Origin: Krasilnikoviella flava
GTDB taxonomy: Bacteria; Actinomycetota; Actinomycetes; Actinomycetales; Cellulomonadaceae
NCBI RefSeq assembly: GCF_900167525.1
Contig: NZ_FUZQ01000003.1
Location: 558,001 to 622,000, forward strand
Direction of reading: 5' to 3'
Length of the DNA stretch: 64,000 bases
The notes under the pieces: generated by a model
What the model saw: only the letters and a program-made list of their open reading frames with translations
Told to the model about the DNA's origin: nothing
Database searches by the model: none
Shown here: one piece after another, positions 18,353 to 26,621 of the stretch
How the letters are laid out: the number at the start of each line of letters is the position of its first letter
Numbering within the stretch: the stretch's first letter is position 1
Position numbers and translations under genes: made by a program

Positions 18353-18790
18353 ATGACAGCAGCACGCCGCCTCGTGGTCGCCGCCGCGATCGTCGACGAC
18401 CTCGACCGCCCGGCGCGCCTGCTCGCTGCCCGGCGGAGCCGGCCCGAGCACCTCGTCGGGCGGTGGGAGTTCCCCGGCGGCAAGGTGGACCCGGGGGAGA
18501 CACCGGTCGAGGCGCTGCACCGCGAGCTGCGCGAGGAGCTGGGCGTGCGGGTCGAGCTCGGCGACGAGGTGCCCGGCCCCGACGACGGCGGCTGGATCAT
18601 CACGGACCGGCACGTGCTGCGGCTGTGGTTCGCGACCGTCGCCGAGGGTGACCCGCGGCCCCTCGTGGAGCACGACGACCTGCGCTGGTTGGACCGGGAG
18701 ACGCTCCTCGACGTCGACTGGCTGGACGGCGACGTCCGCATCGTCGAGACGCTCGAGACCGTCCTCGACCCGGTCGACGCCGCCCGCTGA
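18353..18790 (+). CDS. NUDIX hydrolase, MutT-like
   Basis: 145-residue NUDIX pyrophosphohydrolase. The full Nudix box is present ([20 protein letters not shown] followed by ELGV), preceded by GRWEFPGG, which is typical of MutT-type 8-oxo-dGTP diphosphatases that clean the nucleotide pool. The C-terminal [15 protein letters not shown] segment also fits MutT. It may instead act on another nucleotide diphosphate; the sequence alone does not settle this. The ATG at 18353 is preferred over 18308, which would add a non-homologous leader. Confidence 0.88.
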   Translation: MTAARRLVVAAAIVDDLDRPARLLAARRSRPEHLVGRWEFPGGKVDPGETPVEALHRELREELGVRVELGDEVPGPDDGGWIITDRHVLRLWFATVAEGDPRPLVEHDDLRWLDRETLLDVDWLDGDVRIVETLETVLDPVDAAR

Positions 18791-18858
18791 ATCGCCCCGC
18801 AGGCACCATCGCGCCGCCGCGCCTAGGTTCGGACCATCGTCGGACGAAGGAGCAGCGC

Positions 18859-19530
18859 GTGGGTGCAGCGATCGGCCAGTCCCTGCCCGTGGCGGTGGGT
18901 GTGCTCATCAGCCCGCTGCCCATCGTGGCGGTCGTGCTGATGCTGGTCAGCAGGCGGGCCAAGGCCAACGCCGGCGCCTTCCTGGTCGGCTGGTTCGTCG
19001 CGGTCCTGGTCGTCGTCGCGCTGGTTGCCGTCCTCGCCGGGTCCTCCGCGCCGGACGACGGCGGCCCGCCCGCCTGGGCGAGCGTGACGAAGATCGTGCT
19101 CGGCGTGCTGCTCCTGCTGCTCGCGGTGAAGCAGTGGCGCGGGCGGCCGCGCGAGGGCGTGGCTCCGGAGACGCCGAAGTGGATGGCCGCGATCGACCAG
19201 TTCACGCCGGGCAAGGCGCTCGGCCTCGCCGTCCTCCTGTCCGCGGTCAACCCGAAGAACCTGCTGCTCGTCGTGTCCGGCGGCGCCGCCATCGCCGCGG
19301 CCGCGCCGGGCGACACCAACGCCCAGGTCGTGGCCGCCGTCGTCTTCGCGCTGATCGCCAGCGCCGGCGTCGTGACCCCGCTGATCATCTACCTCGTCAT
19401 GGGGGAGCGCGCCGCGGCCGTCCTCGACGGGCTGAAGACCTGGATGATCACCAACAACGCCGTCATCATGGCCGTCCTGCTGCTCGTCATCGGCGCCAAG
19501 ATGATCGGCGACGGCATCACCGCGCTCTGA
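18859..19530 (+). CDS. GAP/SfLAP family membrane protein
   Basis: 223-residue polytopic membrane protein of the GAP (SfLAP, sulfolipid-1-addressing protein) family. It starts with GQSLPVAVGVLISPLPIVAVVLML, a hallmark of the family, and has about six hydrophobic segments with a central basic loop (KQWRGRPREG). NPKNLLLVVSGG in the middle resembles LysE-type exporters to which the family is related. Mycobacterial relatives export glycolipids; the substrate here is unknown. GTG at 18859 is preceded by GAAGGAGCAGC. A TAGGTT box at 18824-18829 would give a 5' leader of about 25 bases. Confidence 0.82.
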   Translation: MGAAIGQSLPVAVGVLISPLPIVAVVLMLVSRRAKANAGAFLVGWFVAVLVVVALVAVLAGSSAPDDGGPPAWASVTKIVLGVLLLLLAVKQWRGRPREGVAPETPKWMAAIDQFTPGKALGLAVLLSAVNPKNLLLVVSGGAAIAAAAPGDTNAQVVAAVVFALIASAGVVTPLIIYLVMGERAAAVLDGLKTWMITNNAVIMAVLLLVIGAKMIGDGITAL

Positions 19531-19537
19531 TCCTCGA

Positions 19538-19561
19538 CCCGTCCGCCACCCAGCGGGCGGG
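19538..19561. terminator. Hairpin between convergent genes
   Basis: CCCGTCCGC (19538-19546) pairs with GCGGGCGGG (19553-19561), one G-U wobble. It sits in the 32-base gap between convergent stop codons. Confidence 0.55.
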
Positions 19562-19562
19562 C

Positions 19563-20543
19563 TCAGCCTGCGAGGAGGTCCGCCGCGCCGGCCGGCATGG
19601 CCGGCGCGGCGGGCCGCACCACGCACCGGAAGCCGATGTGCGTGGTGGCGGAGTCCACGGACTGCGCGGAGCGTGCGGCGGGGCGGTAGCGCAGGCAGTA
19701 CTCGGGCGCGCACAGGTGGGACCCGCCCTTGAGCGCCTTGCGCGGCTGCCGCTCGCCGGGGGCGATCGACGCGCGGGCGGCGGGGCCGAGGTCGTCGGAC
19801 GACGGCGCGCAGCACGCGCCGTCGTGCGCGTGCCGGGCGTCGCCGGTGAGGTAGAACGTCGTCGTCCACTCCCACACGTTGCCGATCATGTCCGCCAGGC
19901 CGTAGCCGTTGGCGGGGAAGGAGCCGACGGGGGAGGTGCCCACCCAACCGCCGGCGCCCGTGTTCGCGTACGGGAAGCGGCCCTGCCACGTGTTCGCCAT
20001 GAGCCGGCCGTCCGGCCGTGGCTCGTCGCCCCACGCGTACCGGGCGCCGTCGGTGCCGCCGCGCGCGGCGTACTCGAACTCCGCCTCCGTGGGCAGGTCG
20101 CGGCCCGCCCAGCGCGCGTAGGCGAGGGCGTCGTCGAACGCGACGAGCACCACCGGGTGGTCCCCGCGGCCGTCGACACCCGTGCCCGGGCCGCCCGGGT
20201 GCCGCCACGACGCGCCGGCCTGCCAGCGCCACCACCGCGTCCAGTCGGCCAGGTCCACCGGCCCGCGCGTGGGGGTGAAGACGAGTCCGCCGGGCACCAG
20301 GACGGCGGGGTCCGCGCCGGGGAAGTCGGCGGGGTCGAGCTCGCGCTCGGCCACGGTCAGGTACCCCGTCTCGGCGACGAACCGCGCGAACTGGGCGTTC
20401 GTCACCGGATGTTGCTCGACGGCGAAGGCGTCGACCTCGACGTCCCGCACCGGGCCCTCGTCCGGGTAGAACTCCGTGGATCCCATGCGGAACCGCCCGG
20501 CGGGGACCTCCACCAGCGGGGTGAGAGCGGTGGCGGTAGTCAT
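19563..20543 (-). CDS. Formylglycine-generating enzyme (sulfatase-modifying factor)
   Basis: 326-residue FGE/SUMF1-family protein, which oxidises a cysteine in CxPxR motifs of sulfatases to formylglycine using copper and oxygen. Both catalytic cysteines are present, C278 and C283 in GSHLCAPEYCLRYRPAAR, with the five-residue spacing of characterised FGEs (Streptomyces coelicolor C272/C277, from memory). FRMGST at the start and the IGNVWEW motif confirm the fold. Many FGE-sulfatase-domain proteins lack the cysteines and do other jobs; this one looks genuine. No sulfatase gene lies in the window, so its client must be elsewhere. No signal peptide. A CAGGAT box lies six bases upstream of the ATG. 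Confidence 0.92.
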   Translation of the reverse strand: MTTATALTPLVEVPAGRFRMGSTEFYPDEGPVRDVEVDAFAVEQHPVTNAQFARFVAETGYLTVAERELDPADFPGADPAVLVPGGLVFTPTRGPVDLADWTRWWRWQAGASWRHPGGPGTGVDGRGDHPVVLVAFDDALAYARWAGRDLPTEAEFEYAARGGTDGARYAWGDEPRPDGRLMANTWQGRFPYANTGAGGWVGTSPVGSFPANGYGLADMIGNVWEWTTTFYLTGDARHAHDGACCAPSSDDLGPAARASIAPGERQPRKALKGGSHLCAPEYCLRYRPAARSAQSVDSATTHIGFRCVVRPAAPAMPAGAADLLAG

Positions 20544-20549
20544 GGGGCC

Positions 20550-20555
20550 ATCCTG
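20550..20555 (-). promoter_or_regulatory. -10-like box of leaderless FGE gene
   Basis: CAGGAT lies six bases before the ATG at 20543; no Shine-Dalgarno is present. The divergent gene starts about 100 bases away. Confidence 0.35.
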
Positions 20556-20642
20556 CCCGGTCGCCGCGCGGCGTGGCACGCCCGGTGCCACGATCGGTCC
20601 GGCGACATCCCTGTCTCCGCGACCGACCGAGAGGACCCCTCG

Positions 20643-21128
20643 ATGGCCACGTTCACCGTCTGGAAGTTCGACGACCCCGTGGCGGCCGACGGGGCCGCGG
20701 CGATCCTCCGGAGCGCGGCATCGGACGGGCTGATCACCGTGATCGACCACGCCGTCGTCTCGTGGCCCGTCGGTCAGGCGACGCCCACGACGAAGCACTC
20801 CCACGACGACCAGAAGCGGGGCACCGGGTGGGGCGCCTTCTGGGGCCTGCTGCTCGGCGTGCTGTTCTTCATGCCGATCCTCGGCGCCGCCGCCGGGGCG
20901 GCGATCGGCGCCATCTCCAAGACCACGGCGGCCGTCGGCATCGGCAGGACGCAGCTCGAGACGATCCGCGAGCAGGTCACCACCGGCACCTCCGCCCTGT
21001 TCGCGGTCACCGAGGACGGCGACACCGACCGTGTCGGCGAGCGGTTCCACGGCATGCACGCCACGCTCATCGCCACGAACCTCACGGACGCGGAGCGCGC
21101 GGCGCTGCTGGAGACCTTCGGCGCCTGA
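20643..21128 (+). CDS. DUF1269 family membrane-associated protein
   Basis: 161-residue protein of the DUF1269 family. TVWKFDDPVAADGAA opens a ferredoxin-like N-terminal part, a glycine/alanine-rich hydrophobic hairpin (GWGAFWGLLLGVLFFMPILG and AAAGAAIGAI) spans the middle, and SALFAVTEDGDTDRV near the C-terminus is typical. Function unknown; the family is often stress-linked. The ATG at 20643 has GAGAGGA upstream. It diverges from the FGE gene. Confidence 0.82.
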   Translation: MATFTVWKFDDPVAADGAAAILRSAASDGLITVIDHAVVSWPVGQATPTTKHSHDDQKRGTGWGAFWGLLLGVLFFMPILGAAAGAAIGAISKTTAAVGIGRTQLETIREQVTTGTSALFAVTEDGDTDRVGERFHGMHATLIATNLTDAERAALLETFGA

Positions 21129-21158
21129 CGGCGCGCCGGGGTACGGCCCGGCGCGCCG
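21129..21158 (+). terminator. Strong hairpin after DUF1269 gene
   Basis: Perfect 12-base stem: CGGCGCGCCGGG (21129-21140) with CCCGGCGCGCCG (21147-21158), six-base loop, starting directly after the stop codon. Confidence 0.7.
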
Positions 21159-21271
21159 CGCACGTCGTCTCCGGCGCCCGCGGGAGCGGGGGCGTGCGGC
21201 GGCGGCGACGGTACGGTGGCCGCAGCGCCCAGCATCCGTGGTCGACGTCGACCCCGAAGGACGGAGCATCC

Positions 21272-21385
21272 GTGCCGCACCTCGCGCCGCTCGCCGTGGC
21301 CCCCGGGCTCCTCGACGACCGGGGGTCGAGCGTCGTGGAGCGGCGCCGCCGGCTGGCGGCGCTGGCGACGAAGGAGGGGCGATGA
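21272..21385 (+). CDS. Possible 37-residue leader peptide coupled to FAD/Fe-S gene
   Basis: A short reading frame begins at GTG 21272 with GAAGGACGGAG upstream, and its TGA overlaps the ATG of the large FAD/Fe-S dehydrogenase gene (ATGA at 21382-21385). The product would be 37 residues, basic at the end (VVERRRRLAALATKEGR). The ribosome site and stop/start overlap suggest translation coupled to the next gene. No homology is recognised; it may be a small protein, a leader peptide or chance. Confidence 0.35.
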   Translation: MPHLAPLAVAPGLLDDRGSSVVERRRRLAALATKEGR

Positions 21386-24273
21386 CGGGACGGACCGCGG
21401 CCCGCGGCGGGGCCGACGACGGCTTCGAGCTGCGGACCGACCTGCTCACGCGGGTGGCGCACGCGCACGACGCGTCGCACTACCTGCTGCGCCCCGAGGC
21501 GGTGGCGCGCGCGCACGACCTGGACGGCGTCGTCGCGGCGATGCGGGAGGCGAGCCGGCGCGGGCTGGCGGTGACGTTCCGCTCGGGCGGCACCAGCCTG
21601 TCGGGACAGGCGTCGGGCGCGGGGATGCTGATCGACACGCGCACCCGGTTCGCGCGGGTGGAGGTGCTGGACGGCGGGGAGCGGGTGCGCTGCCAGCCGG
21701 GCGCCACGCTGCGCCTGGTCAACGGGCACCTGGCACGCCACGGCCGCCGGCTCGGGCCGGACCCGGCGAGCGAGGTCGCGTGCACCGTCGGGGGAGTGGT
21801 GGCCAACAACTCCTCGGGGATGTCGTCGGGCACCACGCGCACCGCGTACCGGACCGTGGAGTCGATGACGGTGGTGCTCCCCAGCGGCACCGTCGTCGAC
21901 ACGGGCGCGCCGGACGCCGACGTCCGCCTCGCCGCCCTCGAACCGGACCTGCACCGCGGCCTCGCGGCGCTGCGCGACCGCGTGCGCGGCAGCGCGACGA
22001 TGCGGGCCGAGGTGGAGCGGCAGTTCGCGATGAAGAACACCATGGGCTACTCGGTGAACGCGCTGCTCGACCACGACACCCCGGTGAGGATCCTCGAGCA
22101 CCTGATGATCGGGTCGGAGGGCACGCTGGGCTGGGTCGCCGACGTCACCTTCCGCACCGTGCCGCTGCTGACGCGCGCCGCGACGACGCTGCTGGTCTTC
22201 GACTCCCTCGAGCGCGCCACGGACGCGCTGGTGCCGCTCGGCGCGTCCGGGCCGGAGGCGATCGAGCTCATGGACGCCGCGTCGCTGCGCGTGGCGGCAG
22301 CCGACCCGAAGGCGGACCCCTCGATGCGGGCGCTCGCCGGGGGCACCGGCATCACGGGGCAGACGGCGCTGCTGGTCGAGTACCGCGCCGCGACCGACGA
22401 CGGGCTCGCCCCGCTGCAGGACGCCGCCCGCGCCGCCGTCGGCGGCCTCGCGCTGGAGCTGCCCGCCACGCTCACCACCGACACCGCCACCCGCGAGCGC
22501 CTGTGGCGGGTGCGCAAGGGCCTGTACACCGCGGTCGCGGGCGCGCGCCCGGCCGGGGCGACGGCGCTGCTGGAGGACGTCGTCGTCCCCGTCCCGGACC
22601 TCACCGCGACCGTGCGGGCCCTGGGCGGCCTGTTCGCCCGGCACGGCTACGACGACGCGGTCACGTTCGGGCACGCCAAGGACGGCAACCTGCACTTCAT
22701 GATCTCGCCGCGCCTCGGTGACGCGGCCGAGCTGGACCGGTACGCGGCCTTCAGCGACGACCTCGTCGACCTGGTGCTCGGCCACGGCGGCTCGCTCAAG
22801 GCCGAGCACGGCACCGGCCGCATCATGGCGCCGTTCGTGCGCCGCCAGTACGGCGACGAGCTGTACGCCGTGATGCGGGAGGTCAAGCGGCTGTTCGACC
22901 CGCGCGGCGTGCTCAACCCGGGCGTGATCATCACCGACGACCCGCGCGAGCACCTGCGCGACCTCAAGGTCGAGGCCTCCGCCGGCGGCGAGGACGCGCC
23001 GCTCGTGGACCGGTGCGTGGAGTGCGGGTACTGCGAGCCGGGCTGCCCGTCACGCACGGTGACGACGACGCCGCGTCAGCGCATCGCGCTGCTCAAGGAG
23101 CTCGCCGTCGCGCCCGAGGGTGAGCGTGAGGAGCTCGCGAAGGCGTACGAGTACTGGGGGGTGCAGACCTGCGCCGCCGACTCGATGTGCGTCGAGGCGT
23201 GCCCGGTCGGCATCGACACGGGCGTCGTGATGAAGGGGCACCGGGCGCGGTCGACCCCGGCGCTCGTGCAGAAGGGCGCCGAGGCGCTCGCCGGGTCCTG
23301 GGGGCCGGTGGTCGACGTGCTGCGCGGCGCGCTCGGCGTGGTGCAGAAGGTGCCCACGCCCGTGGTGCGCGTCGCGTCGGAGGTGGCGCGCGGCGTCGTC
23401 GGGACGGACGTCGTGCCGCGGGTCGACCGCGACCTGCCCGGACCGGGCCTCCAGCGCGAGGAGGGCGACCTCGCGGCAGGCGACGGGGGCTCGCCCCGCG
23501 CCGTGCTGTTCGCCTCCTGCATGGGAGAGCTGTTCGCCGCGTCACCCCGGGGCCTCCCGGACTTCGACGGGTCCGCGCTCGGCGCGGAGCTCGCCTTCCG
23601 CACCCTGTGCGAGCGTGCCGGCATCGGGCTGGCCGTGCCCGAGGGGATCGGCGGGCTGTGCTGCGGCACGCCGTGGGTGAGCAAGGGCCTGCCCGACGGC
23701 GCGGCGCGGATGGCGCGGCAGGTGCTGGACGCGCTGTGGACGGCGACACGCGGCGGCGAGCTGCCGGTGGTGTGCGACGCGTCGAGCTGCACGCACGGGC
23801 TGGTCGAGATGCGGCACCACCTGTCGGCGCAGGACCGCGAGCGGTTCCGGAGGCTGCGGATCGTCGACGCCGTGACGTTCGTGCGGACCGACGTGCTGCC
23901 GGCGCTCGCGGACCGCGAGGTGGCGATCGAGCGGCAGAGGAGCGTCGTCGTGCACCCCACGTGCGCGACCGTGCACCTGGGGGCGGTGGACGACCTGACC
24001 GCCGTCGCCGCCGCCGTGGCCGACGACGCCGTCGTCCCGGCGGCGTGGGGCTGCTGCGGCTTCGCCGGCGACCGCGGCATGCTGCACCCCGAGCTCACCG
24101 CGGCCGCCACGCACGCCGAGGCCGCGGACGTCGCGGCGGGGGAGCGGGCGCTGCCGGGCGGCCGGTACGACGCGTACGTCTCCTCCAACCGCACCTGCGA
24201 GATGGGGATGGCGCGCGCCACCGGGCGCGACTACGTGCACGTGCTGGAGCTGCTGGAGGCGGCGACGCGCTGA
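21382..24273 (+). CDS. FAD-linked and Fe-S 2-hydroxyacid (D-lactate/2-hydroxyglutarate) dehydrogenase
   Basis: 963-residue fusion typical of Dld-II/YdiJ-type dehydrogenases. In order: PCMH-type FAD-binding domain (residues about 30-250, FRSGGTSLSGQ and the VANNSSGM segment), FAD-oxidase C-terminal domain (about 270-540, with GHAKDGNLHF and EHGTGR), a two-cluster ferredoxin domain (CVECGYCEPGCP near 546; CAADSMCVEACP near 597), and two cysteine-rich CCG domains (GLCCGTPW near 758, WGCCGFAGDRGM near 890). It likely oxidises D-lactate, D-2-hydroxyglutarate or a related acid and passes electrons to the quinone pool. Start ATG at 21382 follows AAGGAGGGGCG. Substrate is not resolved. Confidence 0.92.
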   Translation: MTGRTAARGGADDGFELRTDLLTRVAHAHDASHYLLRPEAVARAHDLDGVVAAMREASRRGLAVTFRSGGTSLSGQASGAGMLIDTRTRFARVEVLDGGERVRCQPGATLRLVNGHLARHGRRLGPDPASEVACTVGGVVANNSSGMSSGTTRTAYRTVESMTVVLPSGTVVDTGAPDADVRLAALEPDLHRGLAALRDRVRGSATMRAEVERQFAMKNTMGYSVNALLDHDTPVRILEHLMIGSEGTLGWVADVTFRTVPLLTRAATTLLVFDSLERATDALVPLGASGPEAIELMDAASLRVAAADPKADPSMRALAGGTGITGQTALLVEYRAATDDGLAPLQDAARAAVGGLALELPATLTTDTATRERLWRVRKGLYTAVAGARPAGATALLEDVVVPVPDLTATVRALGGLFARHGYDDAVTFGHAKDGNLHFMISPRLGDAAELDRYAAFSDDLVDLVLGHGGSLKAEHGTGRIMAPFVRRQYGDELYAVMREVKRLFDPRGVLNPGVIITDDPREHLRDLKVEASAGGEDAPLVDRCVECGYCEPGCPSRTVTTTPRQRIALLKELAVAPEGEREELAKAYEYWGVQTCAADSMCVEACPVGIDTGVVMKGHRARSTPALVQKGAEALAGSWGPVVDVLRGALGVVQKVPTPVVRVASEVARGVVGTDVVPRVDRDLPGPGLQREEGDLAAGDGGSPRAVLFASCMGELFAASPRGLPDFDGSALGAELAFRTLCERAGIGLAVPEGIGGLCCGTPWVSKGLPDGAARMARQVLDALWTATRGGELPVVCDASSCTHGLVEMRHHLSAQDRERFRRLRIVDAVTFVRTDVLPALADREVAIERQRSVVVHPTCATVHLGAVDDLTAVAAAVADDAVVPAAWGCCGFAGDRGMLHPELTAAATHAEAADVAAGERALPGGRYDAYVSSNRTCEMGMARATGRDYVHVLELLEAATR

Positions 24274-24282
24274 GCCCGGCGC

Positions 24283-25491
24283 TCAGGAGGCGACGTCGGC
24301 CCGCAGCGCGGCGACCACGGTGGGCCAGCGTCCCGCGCGACGCACGAGCAGGACGTCGGCCCGCGCGCCGGGCTCCAGCGTGCCGCGGTCGTGCAGGCCC
24401 GCGGTGCGCGCGGGCCCGGACGTCACGAGCCGGACGGCGCCGGGCAGGTCGGTGAGGCCCTCGCGCACGAGCACCTCGACGGCCGTGAGCAGGGACGACG
24501 GGACGTAGTCGGACGCCAGGGCGTCGACCAGGCCGCGGGCCACGAGCTCGCGGGCGGAGACGTTGGCGGCGTGGGAGGAGCCGCGGACGGCGTTGGGCCC
24601 GCCTGCCACGACGTGCAGCCCGTGCTCTCGGGCCGCGAGCGCCGCCTCGACGGTGGTCGGGAACTCGGCGACGGCGCCGCCGCGGGCGACGAGCGCCTCG
24701 ACGTCGGCCCGGTCCTGCGGGTCGTGCCCGGCGAGCCGGACCCGTCCGGCTCGGGCCCACCCGCCCAACCGGTCGAGGGCGGCCGTCGCGACCTCCGACC
24801 GGTCCTCGCGCTCGGCCCGCCAGGCGGCCACGTGCGCGCGGGCGTCGGACGGGTCCATGCCCTCGCGCTCGACGAGGAAGCGCTCCATCGTCGCCGGGTC
24901 GGCGTACTGCCCGATGCCCGGGGTGTGGTCCTCGTGCGAGACGAGGGGCGGCACGCCGCAGGCGTCGGCGTCGAGGGCGGCCTCGAGGTCCGCGAGCCCG
25001 GTCGGGCAGCGCACGTCGACCCGGTGCAGCACCTTCGCGCCCGCGTCCACGGCGACCGGGTCGCGCAGCGCCGCCAGCAGCGGCTCCGGCCCGGGGTCGC
25101 CCGCCGTGAGGCCGACCGGCGTGCGCTCGCCGAACGGGACCCCGTGGAACGCGGTGAGCACGCCGCCCGCGGCGAGCCTGTCGGTGGCGGTCCGCACCGC
25201 GAGGTCGAGCGGCAGGTCCGCCCCGGGGCGCGGCCGCCGCTCGTGCGCCAGGACGTCCGTGTGGACGTCGACGAGGCCGGGCAGCAGCAGCGCCCCGCCG
25301 CCGTCGAGGTCCGCCCGGAAGCCCGGCGGCCGCGTGCCCACCTCCGCCACGCGGCCGGCGTGCACGACGAGCCGGGCGTCGTCCACCACCCGGTCGGGCA
25401 GGACGGCGCGGACGCCGGCGAGCGACCACTCTGCGGGCGGGGCGCCGAGCGGCCAGGGCCTCCCGGTCGTAGGGCGCAGCTCGGTGAACAC
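24283..25491 (-). CDS. phnM: PhnM-type ribophosphonate triphosphate diphosphatase
   Basis: 402-residue metal amidohydrolase of the PhnM family, which in the C-P lyase pathway removes pyrophosphate from alpha-D-ribose-1-phosphonate-5-triphosphate. Family motifs include VDVHTD, VSHEDHTPGIGQY, and the C-terminal GGPNAVRGSSHAANVSA with ASDYVPSSLL. The GTG at 25491 has a CAAGAT box six bases upstream and no Shine-Dalgarno, so the mRNA may be leaderless. It is divergent from phnD. The other C-P lyase core genes (phnGHIJKL) are not in the window, which is unusual; they may lie elsewhere or the enzyme may serve another route. Confidence 0.9.
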   Translation of the reverse strand: MFTELRPTTGRPWPLGAPPAEWSLAGVRAVLPDRVVDDARLVVHAGRVAEVGTRPPGFRADLDGGGALLLPGLVDVHTDVLAHERRPRPGADLPLDLAVRTATDRLAAGGVLTAFHGVPFGERTPVGLTAGDPGPEPLLAALRDPVAVDAGAKVLHRVDVRCPTGLADLEAALDADACGVPPLVSHEDHTPGIGQYADPATMERFLVEREGMDPSDARAHVAAWRAEREDRSEVATAALDRLGGWARAGRVRLAGHDPQDRADVEALVARGGAVAEFPTTVEAALAAREHGLHVVAGGPNAVRGSSHAANVSARELVARGLVDALASDYVPSSLLTAVEVLVREGLTDLPGAVRLVTSGPARTAGLHDRGTLEPGARADVLLVRRAGRWPTVVAALRADVAS

Positions 25492-25497
25492 CGGGGC

Positions 25498-25503
25498 ATC
25501 TTG
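25498..25503 (-). promoter_or_regulatory. -10-like box of leaderless phnM
   Basis: CAAGAT lies six bases upstream of the phnM GTG at 25491. The PHO-box-like repeats lie just upstream of it, in a position to affect phnM as well as phnD. Confidence 0.4.
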
Positions 25504-25523
25504 TCCGGACGACCTGGCGCGAC

Positions 25524-25556
25524 GGTTAACGAGGCTTCACCCGGCGTTCATGTCCC
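25524..25556 (+). promoter_or_regulatory. PHO-box-like 11-bp direct repeats upstream of phnD
   Basis: Three consecutive 11-base units: GGTTAACGAGG (25524), CTTCACCCGGC (25535) and GTTCATGTCCC (25546). The second and third resemble the PhoP direct repeat unit known from Streptomyces (GTTCACC-type, 11-base period). Their place in the phnM-phnD gap suggests phosphate-starvation control. Confidence 0.55.
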
Positions 25557-25644
25557 CGGGGTCACCCCTTCTTCCCGGGCTTCCAGACTCCTGGACGGCG
25601 CCGGGGGTCGGCGCGCACGCGGAGAGCCTCGAGGCGGAGACGAC

Positions 25645-26619
25645 ATGAAGACCACCAGGACCACCCTCGCGGCCGTGGCGCTCGCCGGCGCCGCGGCAGT
25701 CGCGCTCGCCGGCTGCGGGTCGCTGGGCACGGCGTCCGCGGGCGGCGGCACCACCGAGCAGGGCTTCCCCGAGGTGCTGCGCCTGGGCGCCATCCCGGCG
25801 GAGAACTCGACGAACCTCGCCGAGGGCTACGACCCGATCATCCAGATGCTCGAGGAGGAGACGGGCGCGAAGGTCGAGGTCAGCCAGGCCTCCGACTACG
25901 CGGGCGTCATCGAGGGGCTCATCGCCGACAAGGTCGACCTCGCCTTCCTCGGGTCGTTCGGGTACGTCCTCGCGACGCACAACGACGCCGCGATCACGCC
26001 GCTGGCGTCCGTCATCGCCGAGAAGGGCGCGGAGCCCGGCTACTACTCCCTCGGCATCACGCAGGGGGACAACGACGCCGTCGACGGCCTGGAGGACTTC
26101 GCGGGGAAGACGGTCTGCCTCGTGGACCCGGGCTCGACGTCGGGCTTCCTGTACCCGTCCGCCGGCCTCATCGACGCGGGCGTCATCGAGTCGGGCACGG
26201 AGAAGGACGTCGCGGCCGGGGTCGAGCCCGTGTACGCGGGCGGTCACGACGCGTCGGCGCTGGCCGTCGCGTCGGGCGACTGCGAGGTGGGCTTCGCCAT
26301 GCAGTCGATGGTCGAGGAGACGCTGCCGGCGTCGGGCGACCTCGCCGACGGCGACCTCAAGGAGGTCTGGAGGTCGGCGACGATCTCGGGCTCGCTGTTC
26401 GTCGGCAACGACGCCCTCGGGGACGAGGTGAACCAGAAGCTCACGACGCTGCTCACCGAGAAGGCGAACGCCGACTACCTGCGCGAGCAGGGCTACTGCG
26501 ACGGGGAGTGCCTGCTCACCGACGAGGACGCGTGGGGCTTCGTGCCCGCGAAGGACGCGGACTACGACGGCACGCGCGAGGTCTGCACCATCACCAAGTC
26601 CGACAAGTGCGAGGAGTGA
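25645..26619 (+). CDS. phnD: Phosphonate ABC transporter substrate-binding lipoprotein
   Basis: 324-residue lipoprotein: signal peptide with lipobox LAGC, lipidated C24. The mature part has the PhnD/SsuA-like fold: LRLGAIPAENSTN, VDLAFLGSFGYVLA and CLVDPGSTSGFLYP (phosphonate-binding loop) are characteristic. It binds phosphonates, or possibly phosphite, outside the membrane and delivers them to PhnE/PhnC. First gene of the phnDCE operon, with PHO-box-like repeats upstream. Start ATG at 25645; phnC begins three bases after its stop. The C-terminus has four cysteines (YCDGEC and later), perhaps disulfides. Confidence 0.94.
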   Translation: MKTTRTTLAAVALAGAAAVALAGCGSLGTASAGGGTTEQGFPEVLRLGAIPAENSTNLAEGYDPIIQMLEEETGAKVEVSQASDYAGVIEGLIADKVDLAFLGSFGYVLATHNDAAITPLASVIAEKGAEPGYYSLGITQGDNDAVDGLEDFAGKTVCLVDPGSTSGFLYPSAGLIDAGVIESGTEKDVAAGVEPVYAGGHDASALAVASGDCEVGFAMQSMVEETLPASGDLADGDLKEVWRSATISGSLFVGNDALGDEVNQKLTTLLTEKANADYLREQGYCDGECLLTDEDAWGFVPAKDADYDGTREVCTITKSDKCEE

Positions 26620-26621
26620 CC

